From Ornithodoros turicata (lineage: Eukaryota; Arthropoda; Arachnida; Ixodida; Argasidae): 64,000 bases of DNA. The stretch lies in the NCBI RefSeq assembly GCF_037126465.1, contig NC_088202.1, positions 116,698,123 to 116,762,122 of the forward strand. The letters run 5' to 3'. The notes beneath the pieces were generated by a model that searched no databases, had not been told where the DNA came from, and worked only from the letters and a program-made list of their open reading frames with translations. Below are positions 11,492 to 22,487 of the stretch, piece by piece. Position numbers and translations under genes: made by a program. Each line of letters starts with the position of its first letter. Position 1 is the stretch's first letter.

Positions 11492-11639
11492 GGCGCAGTC
11501 GACAGGGATCCCCATCTTGGCCAGAGGAGCAGCAGCGAGTATCAACATGAAACGGACAGGCAAGTCACTCATAGCCGCAGCCAGGGACAGCAGTATGGGC
11601 TGCTGGTGACGACGAGCCGTGACAGCTGAGTCGGAAGAA

Positions 11640-12000
11640 GCACCGCGACGGACAGCGGAATCGGAAGCACATCTGTGACGGACTGCAGTAAGTGCGATTC
11701 ACCCGACAACGTTCAGCAGAACGGCGACGACCCAAATCACCGCGACGGACAGCGGAATCGGAAGCACATCTGCGACGGACTGCAGTACTGCCATTCCTCG
11801 GACAACGTTCAGCAATACGGCGAGGTCCCGAACCGCCGCAACGGACAGCGGCATCCAAAACAACTGCGACGGACTGCAGTGAGCAAGACGCTAGCGGCAA
11901 CGGTCAGCGGGTACGGCATCATCGCGACGGACAGCGACACTCAAGGCACAACTGCGACGGACTGCAGCGAGAGTCGCCGTACAAGCAACGGGCAGCAACA
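11640..12000 (+). repeat. Degenerate tandem repeat in the element leader (about 88-97 bp period)
   Basis: GACGGACTGCAG recurs at about 11677, 11774, 11868 and 11956, and GACGGACAGCGG-type blocks alternate with it. The repeat sits between the primer-binding site and the Gag frame. It could be a packaging or enhancer-like leader array; that role is speculation. Confidence 0.75.
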
Positions 12001-12064
12001 GGAACTTCGGTCAGCCAACTGGGAGTGGACGGCGTTGGAGCGCAGCTAGCAGGTAGGAGATTAC

Positions 12065-14068
12065 TTGCACTCCTCAGGGTCCAGTGTAGTCAGGGACAAG
12101 AATAGAGTTGGCTGGCGCATGCCCACGCGCAGTGGTACGGTTTACACTGTTAACGACGGGTGGCTGGTAGCGGCTAACATGGCATCGGGTCAGGGTGACA
12201 CACCAACAGAGAGTCAGGATGGTATCACGCCGGCGGGGAGTGATCTTTCGGACGTATCACTCGAGCGGCTGAGACTTGAAATTGAACTTGAAAAGCAACG
12301 GGTGCGGCGCATTGAGTTAGAAATATCACGTGCGAACAGCGAAATGTCGTCGAGAAGCTCATCACCCCCACCAGTATCGCGAGAGGATACACTTGAGCGC
12401 TACGCTAAAAAACTAAAAAGCGTGCTCCTGCCGTTGCCATCCGACCTAGAAGTGCCGGTGTGGTTTGATGGGATAGAAGGGATTTTTCGATCCTATAAAG
12501 TACCGGACGAAATCCAGAGCCATCTAGTGCTTCCTTTGGTCACTAAGCGAGTAAAGCACCTCTATTCCAAGCTTTCTACGGGCGAGCTAGACAGCTACAA
12601 GGCGGTAAAGGACGCCGTACTAAAAGAACTGAGGTTAGCACCGGCAGAGTACCGGAAACAGTTTCTAACGTCGACGAAATTGAGGGATGAGGGGTGGACA
12701 CACTTGGCGTCTAGGCTCAAGAGTTATCTCATTTACTACGCTAAGTCGCGTGACGTCGACAGCTACGATGACCTAATCGAGCTGGTAGTAGCCGATCAAT
12801 TGAAAACCGTGATCTCTCCAGCGGCGTACGAATACGTCAAGATTCAGGAGGGGAGCGAATGGGTCAACGCGGCAGAAATTGCAGAAATGGTGGACGCCTT
12901 CGAAGAGGCGAGGGGTATTGGAACGGCGAGTAGGGACCGTACGTTACAGGCGGCGGGACGACCACCGCAACGCGCAGAGAAAACGGATGGCAATCGAGGC
13001 CAAAATGCCGTGCGATGCTTTATTTGTGGAGGGCCACATTTTGCGCGAGACTGCCCTCAGAGACAGTCAGAGGACAGGCACGTACAGGCTGCCATGAATG
13101 TGGCTACCGTGTCGGCCGCGCCGGATTACGCTGGAGTTAACGTAGCTGGCGATACGTTGAACCATGGAATGAATGAATACAGGACTAACTACGCAACTGC
13201 GAAAGGGGCGGCACAGGTATCTGCATTGCAGACTGTCGAACTGCGTAGTGGGAGCACAATAGTACAAGCTGTGGTGGATACAGGTACCGAGCTAACAGTA
13301 ATGAGGTCCAGTTTGTTTCCAAATGAAAGCGCGGAAGCAACAGAAACTGTAACGCTTGTGTCAGCGTTCGGTCAAAAGGTCAAAGCGAAATCAGGAACAT
13401 TGTCGCTTAGCATACCAAGAATGGAAAACAGCCACCGCGGTGCCGAAAGATCAGGATCCATACCCTGCGCTTTTACAGATGAACTAGCCGCAGGTACCGA
13501 CTGCCTTCTTTCGGGAGGAGCATGGGAACTCCTGATCTCGGGTACGATGACTAACGCAGGAACCAGCGCGACAATAGACGGTAAAACCGCTAACGTCCAA
13601 GGGGACAAAACGTGCTTCCAAGGTGGGCTAAAGGTCCCAGAGTCGGATGTGGCCACCCAGGAGATGACGGAAGCAAAACCGCGCACAGCCAAAAATTGGT
13701 TGTTCGGTCAAACAAAGGGAAACGACTCGAAAACCACAGCTATGAGGGGGTGCGCGAGACACGAAAGTCACAACTCGGAAGTGACAGACAACGCGTTGTG
13801 CAGGGAGAATAGGCGTGGGCTCGTACTGCCGCAGGCCGTCATAAAAGGGCGAGAGGAGAAACAAAGCACCGATGCCTGGGCAGCGGATGCCCTATTGGGA
13901 CAGTCCAAGATGAGAATGTTGAGAGTGCAGCGAAGCCCACACTGTAGTACCGAAGTACTGTCGAGGTCCCAACACCGCCGTAGGAAACGGTGGGAAACAA
14001 AGAGTCACAACCCTACCGTCATGTACCGGAGGGGAGACAAACACGCGAATGGCAAACGCGCTCTCTAG
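12065..14068 (+). CDS. Gag-protease polyprotein of the LTR element
   Basis: A 667-codon frame. Translation may really start at the Met near 12179 (MASGQGDTPTES) because the first 38 codons look unlike Gag. A heptad-like charged helix (about residues 60-100) is followed by a capsid-like all-helical region (about 110-280, WFDGIEGIFRSYKVP to EMVDAFEEAR) that resembles SCAN/capsid folds of Ty3-type Gag. One CCHC knuckle, CFICGGPHFARDC, lies at about residue 318. A retropepsin follows with the catalytic VVDTGTELTV at about residue 402 and a C-terminal TDCLLSGGAWELL that replaces the usual ILG(x)D strand. The last 150 residues are basic and unrecognised. No polymerase follows in any frame before the 3' LTR. 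Confidence 0.85.
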   Translation: MHSSGSSVVRDKNRVGWRMPTRSGTVYTVNDGWLVAANMASGQGDTPTESQDGITPAGSDLSDVSLERLRLEIELEKQRVRRIELEISRANSEMSSRSSSPPPVSREDTLERYAKKLKSVLLPLPSDLEVPVWFDGIEGIFRSYKVPDEIQSHLVLPLVTKRVKHLYSKLSTGELDSYKAVKDAVLKELRLAPAEYRKQFLTSTKLRDEGWTHLASRLKSYLIYYAKSRDVDSYDDLIELVVADQLKTVISPAAYEYVKIQEGSEWVNAAEIAEMVDAFEEARGIGTASRDRTLQAAGRPPQRAEKTDGNRGQNAVRCFICGGPHFARDCPQRQSEDRHVQAAMNVATVSAAPDYAGVNVAGDTLNHGMNEYRTNYATAKGAAQVSALQTVELRSGSTIVQAVVDTGTELTVMRSSLFPNESAEATETVTLVSAFGQKVKAKSGTLSLSIPRMENSHRGAERSGSIPCAFTDELAAGTDCLLSGGAWELLISGTMTNAGTSATIDGKTANVQGDKTCFQGGLKVPESDVATQEMTEAKPRTAKNWLFGQTKGNDSKTTAMRGCARHESHNSEVTDNALCRENRRGLVLPQAVIKGREEKQSTDAWAADALLGQSKMRMLRVQRSPHCSTEVLSRSQHRRRKRWETKSHNPTVMYRRGDKHANGKRAL

Positions 14069-14268
14069 GTCAGTGTGAGGCGGTCTTTTATATTGTGCAT
14101 ATTTGTTGGACCCCGAATTTCTGCAAGTGGTCTTCTCTGCATATGCTGATCCTCTCTGCGTGTTTCGTGTATTATGTATGTTGTCATTGTCACTAGAGAG
14201 AGTCGCACAGGAAGTAGTTTTGAATGTGTCAGAACAAAAATGCCCTGTCACACTCTTGTGGTGGGAGG

Positions 14269-14878
14269 TGTAAAGTGGAAACTTCCTCTGCGACCGAATG
14301 GCTCATTATTTTTGTGTTTACTGCTCCCCGCACTTCGCGGAAAACGACCGGCCACCGTGAGGTTTTACCGTTGTTCCACCCACACACGTGGTCTGGAAGC
14401 AATCACCAGATTCTGACTCCAAGACACGCAGGATCGGGTTTCTGTGGGCCGCGCCTCGCACATGTCCGTGGCCGACGAGAAGAGGTAATAAATTTTGAGT
14501 TCGAAGACGTTGTGTCAGTCGAGCTAACGGTTGTGCGAGGGATGTTGTCTTCTTATATTTTTGCTGAGTGTTTCGTTTGAATACCGCGAAAGGAGGACAT
14601 CTGGGGGACGAAAAACAACCCAGAGAGCGGGGGGTTGTTTGGGAAATTGGAGGGACTTGGCCTGCGGACTCCGTAGCAAACGGACCTGCTCGGAGGCTCG
14701 GAGTGACTTTGCCATATCATGTAAATTTTGTCCACTTAAAATCTATTGCTCTAAATAAACCTGTTACCAACTATTGAATATCGTCTGCTGTCGAGTACCT
14801 GCAACTCAACCGTCATCATCACCGACAACTGGCAAGCCACGGGGATTCAAGAGAGAGGAGAAAAGAACCACCTTTACT
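14269..14878 (+). repeat. 3' LTR
   Basis: 610 bases, near-identical to the 5' LTR, ending CTTTACT directly before the AGACC duplication. It contains AATAAA near 14755. Confidence 0.92.
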
Positions 14879-14883
14879 AGACC

Positions 14884-15280
14884 GGATGAGAGAAAATTCC
14901 TTAGGTGTTAAGAATTTTGATAGAACACGGGAAATCGCTAAACGTGTACCGGGGTGTCCAAATTGTGCTCCCTTGTCCAACAAAACTGAGTGTGTATACA
15001 GATAAAAGGTACTCGGGCACGAGTCATCAATCATGGAAGCGGCACACATGGCCCGCATGCCGGAAAGCATTAGTAACCCTTCCATTTATCTAAACCCTCT
15101 CTTCTTAACATCCTCTCCCCTTGATGTGTTCTGAATGTGAAAATCTTCAATCCACAGGATGTACAGGGTGAGGAAGTGTTGCTCCCCGAATTGTTCCATT
15201 TATGACACACTGGTGGTCACACTTATAGCCGCAGTTGCTGTTGCGCCACAGAAACCTGAATCATCATCATCATTATCAGT
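14884..15280. other. No gene seen; possible SINE tail at 15220-15250
   Basis: CTTATAGCCGCAGTTGCT at about 15222 matches the 3' part of the SINE copies at 36295 and 39846. Nothing else is recognisable. Confidence 0.35.
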
Positions 15281-15289
15281 GGACACTGG

Positions 15290-15540
15290 TGACATCCTCC
15301 GACGTTGTGCTGGATATGACCGGCGGAGGTACTGTTTACGGTTAGCTTTGCGGAAGGTCACCACCGGACCAGTAAAGCTGAAAGTTCTTCTTGGGCCCTG
15401 GCAAAATTTAACATCCCAACTTTTTATCACAGACGCCTTAATAGGATTCCTGACGGCCACAGCTTAGCTTCACATCTTTGCTTGATTGATGCGGTGAACC
15501 ACCTCATCCTATAATCATTCCTGTAGTTGTTGTTGTTCTC
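15290..15540 (+). mobile_element. 3' fragment of an I-group LINE, (GTT)n tail
   Basis: The plus frame reads RRCAGYDRRRYCLRLALRK, then VLLGPW and a stop at about 15465. This parallels the C-terminus of the long LINE in this window (CATYRRERHLL...LILGPW). A short 3' untranslated stretch then ends in GTT repeats at 15523-15537. 5' truncation is usual for LINEs. Confidence 0.6.
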
Positions 15541-17764
15541 GTCTTTGATTTCGACAGCACTATAGTGTCCCAGTGACGCACGTGCTCACTTGGATATTGC
15601 CTACAGCTACAAAAAATGCATGCGGAGCAGCAGGTTGTGATAACTGCGACCAAATTCTCCGCGTATTTTGACTTTACATATCACCCCTCCCCGGAGACTG
15701 CACCACTTGACTACCGAGCGGTAGAAGCGCGTTTGTAGGCCTAAATAGCGTACTGCGTTTACTACCGCACGTCTAATGTGTAACCGGCAACATACGGTAT
15801 TATAGCACCTGAAATAGGGTATGGGTATCTTTGCGAGTTACTTATAGCCTACATTCGCCAGTGTAATGAGGCAATCGTTGATTAATAACATACGAGCCTC
15901 AGCGTCCTGTTCTCAAAGGACCGTCATCACAGTAAAATTGTACGCCATCGGACTACGTCTCATGTAACAGTCACAAAGTGTCACGAGCGCAAAAAACAAC
16001 TAGGACGGCATGACAGAACTACGTGGGCGAGCATAAGCGAATCGACCTCTGTAGGTGGGTACCGAGCTTACAACGAGGGGTATATGTATAGAGATACATG
16101 GTTGTGGGCATGTGTATTGGTATGTGTCTGTTGATAGATATGTCGGTATACATGTGTGTTGGTATGTGGGAGTATTGGTAGCCGAGTGTATTGGGCAATC
16201 TCTGAAATTTCAGGGATTGCTGCCAAAAACCAGGGGAGTGTACACCCCCTTGAGGGGGGGGGGGTGTAGGGAAATCGCTGGCGCAATCCTCATTTTTATC
16301 CGTTGCAATTTTTCTTTAAATACAAAAAGGTATGAAGGCACATACGCCGTTTCTGCAGTCGGGTTCTACGACCGTGCGGATATCCTTTAGCAGACCTTTA
16401 GAGAGTACGTAACTACAAAATGAATAATTTATCTAGATTTCGTGCATTTACTCGTTCATTCGAAAATATCGGGCAAAAGCAAAATAGCAGAATGGGGGGC
16501 CATTCCTCGTTGAAAGCCATTCTATGTTATAAAATTCCTGAAACGAGCGCGTGCTGTGCAACACCCATCGCCAAATTTCGTTACGCAAATGAGTCGAAAC
16601 GAAAACAGCGCGTCTCAAGAGCGCATGACCTTCTCTGACTGCGGTTTATCTGGGCCACAGAGCCTTTGATCTGGCCAGCAGATCAGCACATAATCCAATC
16701 ATTGCTATCACTCTTGAGCCCTGTATATGAGAAAGAGAGAATCCGGTTATTAATGGTACTTGCCTATACCTAAAGCTCCCCCACCCCCCATTTCTAGAGC
16801 TTTCTGGCCACGAGTCAAAATACTGTCTTCTAATTACGAACAACAAATAGGTGGAATCAAAAACGGGCAAATATGTGTACATATGTGAATAAAACTCAGT
16901 AATACAAAGCGAAATTCTACGCGTCAGTGGCGTTTTTTCTTCCGGCTCTCTTGGAATCGCTTTTTTATAAAGCCTAACAACAACGACGACGAAACATGCT
17001 CTTTTCACGTAAATTTGGATACTGGAGCGTAATTTAAAGGTGATTTTCAAGGTAGTTAGAAGAGAATATGAATTACCACAACGAAATTGAAGTATTTTCT
17101 AAAAGAAAATTTGCAGTTTAAGCCTCGCTTCACCGTTTTCGGCTACACCGCCATTTTCGCGAAATGTTGCTGTCATGGACGCCCACAAAGAAAACTGCAA
17201 CCAATGAAAAGATCTCAAGTTTGGTTAGTTTGGTTGCCACGCTGAGCCTCTTTTCTGGGCTCCTTCCAATGGCCAAACTCCCTTTTTTATACAAGGCTCT
17301 GCATCGCTCCAAAGCCTGTGGCCCTCTGACGTGAAAAGCACTGTCCTCCCTGCGTTCTTGATGGGCGTACCTTCGGTTGCGGCTCATTTGCATATAAAAA
17401 GACTCGCGCAAAGACTATGACTCACAGTTTATGTGCTCGCTTTTTACTGACTAGCTGACTTCTCACCAATCGTAGTATATAGTGACCGGCATAGACATCG
17501 ACCGCCATAATTTCAACAGCTCAGGATCCCCTCAGCTAATCCGGGCTGCAGCCGTGACGCTACCCGCATGAGTGAGGCCAACAACGGCAAACCGGTCTTG
17601 TCATCACAACCATCATCTCAACATTCAGCGATGAATATGTCACTGGAAGCCATTTTCCGGTGTGACAAGCAGATATGGGACCTCATCGTACCTCACGTTG
17701 TTACGACAGTGCGGCCGCCATTTTTTATGTCTCTTTCTTTTTGTCGAAATAGTGGTGTGAGGCG
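15541..17764. other. No gene seen; GTAT-rich stretch at 16080-16190
   Basis: Open frames are short and unlike any family. A GT/TA-rich stretch and then a block around GGGAGTGTACACCCC (16235-16265) resembles 62400-62490. A TATA-like and purine-rich part near 17400 has no associated gene. Confidence 0.4.
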
Positions 17765-17982
17765 TAGAGTGCTGTACAAAAGATTACGGAACACGCTCCG
17801 GCGCATTCCTTCCTCAGAAGGACACGCTAGCAGCGAATGGTACCGTACGAAATTGGAAACATGTGACTGGGTTACCTAAGCACATGTCTGTAAGTCCGTA
17901 CGGTCCCATTCGCTCCTACCGTGACACTGTAAGGAAGAAATTTGCTGAATCGTGTTCCGTAAAATTTTGTCCAGCACTGTAC
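17765..17982. mobile_element. Small palindromic MITE, AGTGCTG..CAGCACT ends (copy 1)
   Basis: Inverted arms of about 90 bases: the left end GTAGAGTGCTGTACAAAAG and the right end TTTTGTCCAGCACTGTAC are near-complements, and CGCATTCCTTCC on the left pairs with GGAAGAAATTTG-side sequence on the right. The sequence matches the element at 28519-28732 closely. No coding capacity. Confidence 0.75.
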
Positions 17983-18249
17983 GAAAGCGTACGTATTTTG
18001 AAACCGACAGAAAAGGCTTTGCTACGTCATACATGACCAGCGTAACATAGCCTTTTACTTCAGAATGCCGTATACATCATAGCTTTCATGAAACTGTGTT
18101 TGGTTAATTAGGCTTTTAGAAACTCATATGAAAGGGTTCCTCCGGTTTGATGCCTTTTTATTAGCGTTCTCGGCGGCACATGCACTCTGTACTTGTAGCG
18201 ATCCTCCAATCACCTTGAGGTGGGCGCGCCTTCGAAATGGGGACTATTA

Positions 18250-18935
18250 CCCCTGTCACACGGCAAACCGAATGGCATTCCCAGCGAATGACAGTCGCAC
18301 CGAATGGCATTCGTTTGTCTTACATCGAGCTACACGAAGAAACAGTGTCATGCGCAAATGATAGCAGTGTCGATAAATAAGATACCAGGGCCGAACATAT
18401 GAAGCATTATGCGGGTACATTAGTTATATTTTTATTTCTTTTGCTCGAAACTAGCGAAGCATTAGATTATTCTTTATTACACTATTCTACAAAATCGTTG
18501 CTTTTTCAGACGCTTAATTGGCTAAGTACCACAAGCAAAGACATCTAAGAAGCGTAACTGCACCGCACTTGGCAATGTTGCGACTGGGAACGAGGGTAGT
18601 TCTCCAAAAAAACAGTGTTTAGCCTTCCTTCCTTCGTGTCAAAAGTTATCAAATTCGTAATAAAATATTAGAGTACAACTTTTCATTCCTATTTCATCTC
18701 CTTCAAACAGTTTAGCCTTTCCTTCTTTCTTTCTTTTTTGTTTTGCTGCCTTTCTACTGCGAGGGAGCTCTGTCGGTGCGAGAAGGAAAAGCGAATGGGT
18801 TCCCCGAACTCATTCTCTGTAAGCATATTATTCGCATGTATTGCCGTTTGATTTCATGGTGTGACACGAAACGAATGTCCTTCAGTGCGAATGATGTTCT
18901 CTGGGAATGACATTCAATTTGGCGTGTGACAGGGG
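18250..18935. mobile_element. DNA element with about 85-bp terminal inverted repeats
   Basis: CCCCTGTCACACGGCAAA at the left end matches the complement of the right end (GGCGTGTGACAGGGG), and similarity continues inward through GAATGGCATTCCCAG. The interior of about 500 bases is AT-rich without a transposase. The arms themselves contain repeated short palindromes (GAATGGCATTC, GAATGACATTC). It is a non-autonomous element of unknown superfamily. Confidence 0.7.
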
Positions 18936-19295
18936 CATATGTTGAAGACTAGAATAATCTGTTTTACTGACCACGTCGACGTCTCTTGATACGAATGCCA
19001 ATAAGAGGGCATTCCTGTAACATCTGTACTACTGTATACAAACAAACCTTCTGTGCAATGGTACGTCTTCATCCATGATTTATTCGTTGATGATTTTCAA
19101 GTGCCAGAGTTTTGCGATTAATTTCTATATTCGACTAATCAACTACTCACATTAAAAGACGAACGCCGCGTTGAGATGAATGCACATTTCATTTACAATG
19201 ATTAATCGTTTTTTACAAGTTAAAAGTTTTTAATGATTTTAATGAGTTTTTAAAGATAATGTCATGCGCAGAGGGCACGGGATCTGGTTTAATAC

Positions 19296-20172
19296 TCACA
19301 ACTCATGATTTACTGTTTCATAAACGCCACCTGTGTCTACCGTCTTAGTAATGAATTCCTTATCTTCGATTAACTTTCGCACCATTTCATTCGACGCTTG
19401 TGGTTGGTCAAAGAATGGATAATGGCCACTGGTAAGCAGCTTTACCAACATTAAATTTCCGCCTTTATCGTCCTTCCTGACTTTGATGAAGTAACCAGCA
19501 AAGTCTTTGTCATCTTTTTTTCCCCACCAGGGCTTTTGCTCTGCTTCCTTGAACTCCGCACCTCCAGTCCAAGTGAGCTTCCTCACAAACTTCTCCGTCA
19601 CAACATTAGATACCTTAAGGTCCAGCTGTCCAAGGAAGATCAGGACTTTTTTGCCTTCATTGAGCAGAAACTGCAGCTCTTCGTCGATACTTCGATGGAG
19701 ATCCTTTAGTAGATTCATCATTATTATATGATCATTCCCGCGGAACGAAGCATTTATACCCGCGTGGATGTCTTCTCGAAATGTCTGGTTCTTCATTAGT
19801 TTGCAAATTGGACGTGTTCCTCTGGCTCTGCTGGCTTCAGTGCGTTTCGTAGAGGTACCCTGTTCGTCGAAGACGAAATTTGGGATCTGAGGAATTCGTG
19901 GTTGTTCCAAAGGTCTGCGTATATATTTTCAGAGCCTTTATCACGTCGCCCTGTTCACCCGACTCGACATGTTCTTTCATCTTCTTGATGTTCTCTCTAA
20001 GTTCTTCGTAGCTGTGCTGATCTACCAGACCAAGATTTAAGAAGAGGTCGGATGTATCCACTTGCGTTAGAGTGTCAGTAAACAGGCCAACTCCGCACAT
20101 GACTCCTTTGAGATTTGCTGGGGGTTTCTTGCCTTCTGTCATGTTCCTGAGGACATGTCTTGCGAACTTCGA
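19296..20172 (-). pseudogene. CPVL-like distal exon(s): Ser-elbow to catalytic His, two frame breaks
   Basis: After acceptor GGCAAG the frame starts SKFARHVLRNMTEGKKPPANL and KGVMCGVGLFTD, the region just past the GES(Y) nucleophile elbow; the Ser may be the first residue of this exon. A helical stretch (LGLVDQHSYEELRENIKKM) is the usual insertion. Near 19847 the frame slips by one base, and near 19801 by another; both lie in runs of three A. Reading across the slips keeps family-like sequence (AEPEEHVQF, then KLMKNQTFREDIHAG). KKVLIFLGQLDL holds the catalytic Asp and TSGHYPFFDQP the catalytic His. The end could be the TGA at 19298 or an upstream donor. Slips only in A runs suggest base-calling loss as much as decay. 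Confidence 0.65.
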
Positions 20173-20280
20173 CTTGCCATGATGATATGCATAAAAACGA
20201 GAGAAACAAATAAAAGCAAAGACACGCTAACGCTCATTCGAAAAGAGAATTGCATAATGTGCTGAAATGCTCAACGAAGA

Positions 20281-20410
20281 TGCACTAGGGATGGAACGAT
20301 ATCGATATTCTTATAGATATTTTATGCCTGTGATGTTATCGATAGTTTTAAAATATTGATGTTCACATCGATATTATATCGATATAGGTATCGATATGCA
20401 TGCTGATAGA
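20281..20410. repeat. ATCGATAT-rich low-complexity patch
   Basis: GATATCGATATT, ATCGATAG, ATCGATATTATATCGATAT and TATCGATATGC recur within 130 bases, preceded by CTAGGGATGGAACG. It looks like the end of a repeat element; class unknown. Confidence 0.5.
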
Positions 20411-20727
20411 AATATCAGTAATTCGGCGGCTTCTGCTTGCGGACAGGGTATGAAGAAAGAGCAGGTCAACGAGTTTATTAACCAAACCAAACTTGTCGGC
20501 TTTTTCACACTCTCTTCCTCTTGATTTGGCATGGCAACACGATGCCGATACTTCCTGTAAAGATATGATGCACGTTAGGAGAAACCTTTGTTAGTTTCTA
20601 CAAGTTCGTGTATCGTCCGGGGCTGCATTTCGTGCCGAACAACGCATTGGAATGTGGAGAAACGAGCTCACCGAGCGCGCAACGTACACGGCAGTTGAAA
20701 CCGATGATTTTCTGTTGCTGGAGTCGA

Positions 20728-20749
20728 GGGGGGGGGGGGGGGGGGGAGG
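20728..20749 (+). repeat. Poly-G run
   Basis: An uninterrupted G run of about 18 bases sits in GC-rich context. Length may be unreliable in the assembly. Confidence 0.9.
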
Positions 20750-22487
20750 CGTTGCCGTCCTGGCCTCAGCAAGTGAACGTTGCCGTAGCAACATACGGTA
20801 ATCACAAATTATAATTCATTTTTTCTCTCTACGTTCCAGAAACGTAGGGTTTCTGAGCGAAGACAATGTAGGTGCGGGCGCAGTTGACGCACAGAATTAG
20901 GTGCAGATGAAGATTGTGAAACATACCGCGATAAGGGTTTGCTTGAATCGCGTATGACGTCTTTCTGTGAGGGTGGAGATATCGGCGTCACTGTCGCTCT
21001 TTTACCGATCACGTGCGGTATCCAGAGGACGGCAGAGCTGAAATAGTTAGGACTGTGGCGCGCGCTCCGTTTACGTTTGTGCTTCATCAGTGGTTCGAGC
21101 GGATCATGTGGAGATTGTGCTTTAATATCGCAGTTGCAATGTGCTCCCTAAAGTCAATAATTCAAAAGTTGATTAAAATATCTTTGTTAATGACTCCCCT
21201 AATTGAGGAAAAATGCGGTTTCCTAGCAGCAGCCCCGTCGAGTAATCCCATGACAAAGTAAAAGCGTCCTAACGCAACTTCCCTTTTAATGAAAATTTGT
21301 TGCAGCTAAATAGAAACACCCTGTATATAAGTAAGTGCTGCTTCATGATATGCTCCGTATGCGCATATCCGTACATAACCATGTAAGCGATTGCCTGTGA
21401 CACATGTGATAAACGCGACATTGCACATGCTTCTGCTGTAAAGCAGTTCAAGTTGAATGGTGGCAGTTGAAGAAAAGGCTCCAGCAGTGGGGCATTATGA
21501 GGCTTGTGTTGTGTTTGTTCTTTTATGATCAGTTGCCTCATCCGCTACAATGTTAAAGGAGGAATAAGGTGACAGTTAACGTGGCTCGAATCTCTGCTTC
21601 ATCTGTCAAGCTGTCCATCAGGTAGTCACGATGGAATTTTTTTTTTTTCAAAGAACATGAACAAAACAGTCGGAGAAACTCAAAAACAGTCGGAGAAAGC
21701 AGCCGCGGACGGCTGACACGATCCTTGTGTGACGCGGAAAATCCCCCTGCATTTTTTCTTTGCATTTTCCTTCTCAGCTCACGCGCCGCTTGTACCTTGT
21801 GACCTGTGTGGCTGTACGTCACGAGTCACGTGCAGTGTACCACGTTACATCACGACGCTCCATCGTTCTTCGATACGATCTTTTCACGAGTGGATGATTT
21901 TTTAAAGGTGTGCGCAACAGCCTCGCGCGTGCTCTGTAGGTCACCTGCACTCGTTTTTCTTGTGCAGGAGCTCATTCTCAAAACATTCTCAACAACAACA
22001 AAAAAAAAAAAGAAAGAAAATGAAAAGGGGTGTCACCTCAGTGCTCCGTTACGTTGAAATCGGATGAATGGTCAAACCAGCATCACAAAAGTTACTTTCT
22101 ACAATGTTCAGTTCAAATTCTCACCATTAGATTGTGCAGCCAAATGTGGAAATAAATATTGCGAGAAATTACTAGTGACCTTAAAATTTGCGAATTTTTC
22201 AATTTGCGAAAATTAAGGCCGCGTGAACGATAACGTTTCTACACTATTCGCTTCGTATTCGCTTGGCACTTAAAAGGTCCACAATAGATATCTTCTTTTG
22301 AGAAATGCATTTCTGTTGGATATCCCAATGAAAGATATAACGACGAGAAACATGGAGAAAGCAGTCGGAGGAAACGGGGATTCATGCTGCCAAGTACGTT
22401 ACTACACGGGATCCGATCATTATCAGATATCAACTTGTCATTATCAACAGCGTTTGTCACATAGCGGTATTAATAGAAGCACTACAG

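Larger units (their letters stand above)
10878..14883 (+). mobile_element. LTR retroelement with Gag and protease only, Ty3/gypsy-like
   Basis: Two direct LTRs (10883-11491 and 14269-14878) enclose a 2.8 kb interior. A 5-bp target duplication AGACC flanks the element (10878-10882 and 14879-14883). A primer-binding site starting TGGCGCAGTCGACAGG overlaps the last base of the 5' LTR, and a purine tract GTGGTGGGAGG precedes the 3' LTR. The only long frame encodes Gag plus a retropepsin; reverse transcriptase, RNase H and integrase are absent. The LTRs differ by about half a dozen substitutions and two or three short indels, so the insertion is recent. Movement must have used enzymes from another element. 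Confidence 0.9.

Noticed and set aside
11565..12105. Overlapping 111- to 137-codon frames as genes
   Set aside because: They are by-products of the GC-rich leader repeat of the LTR element; no homology and repetitive composition.
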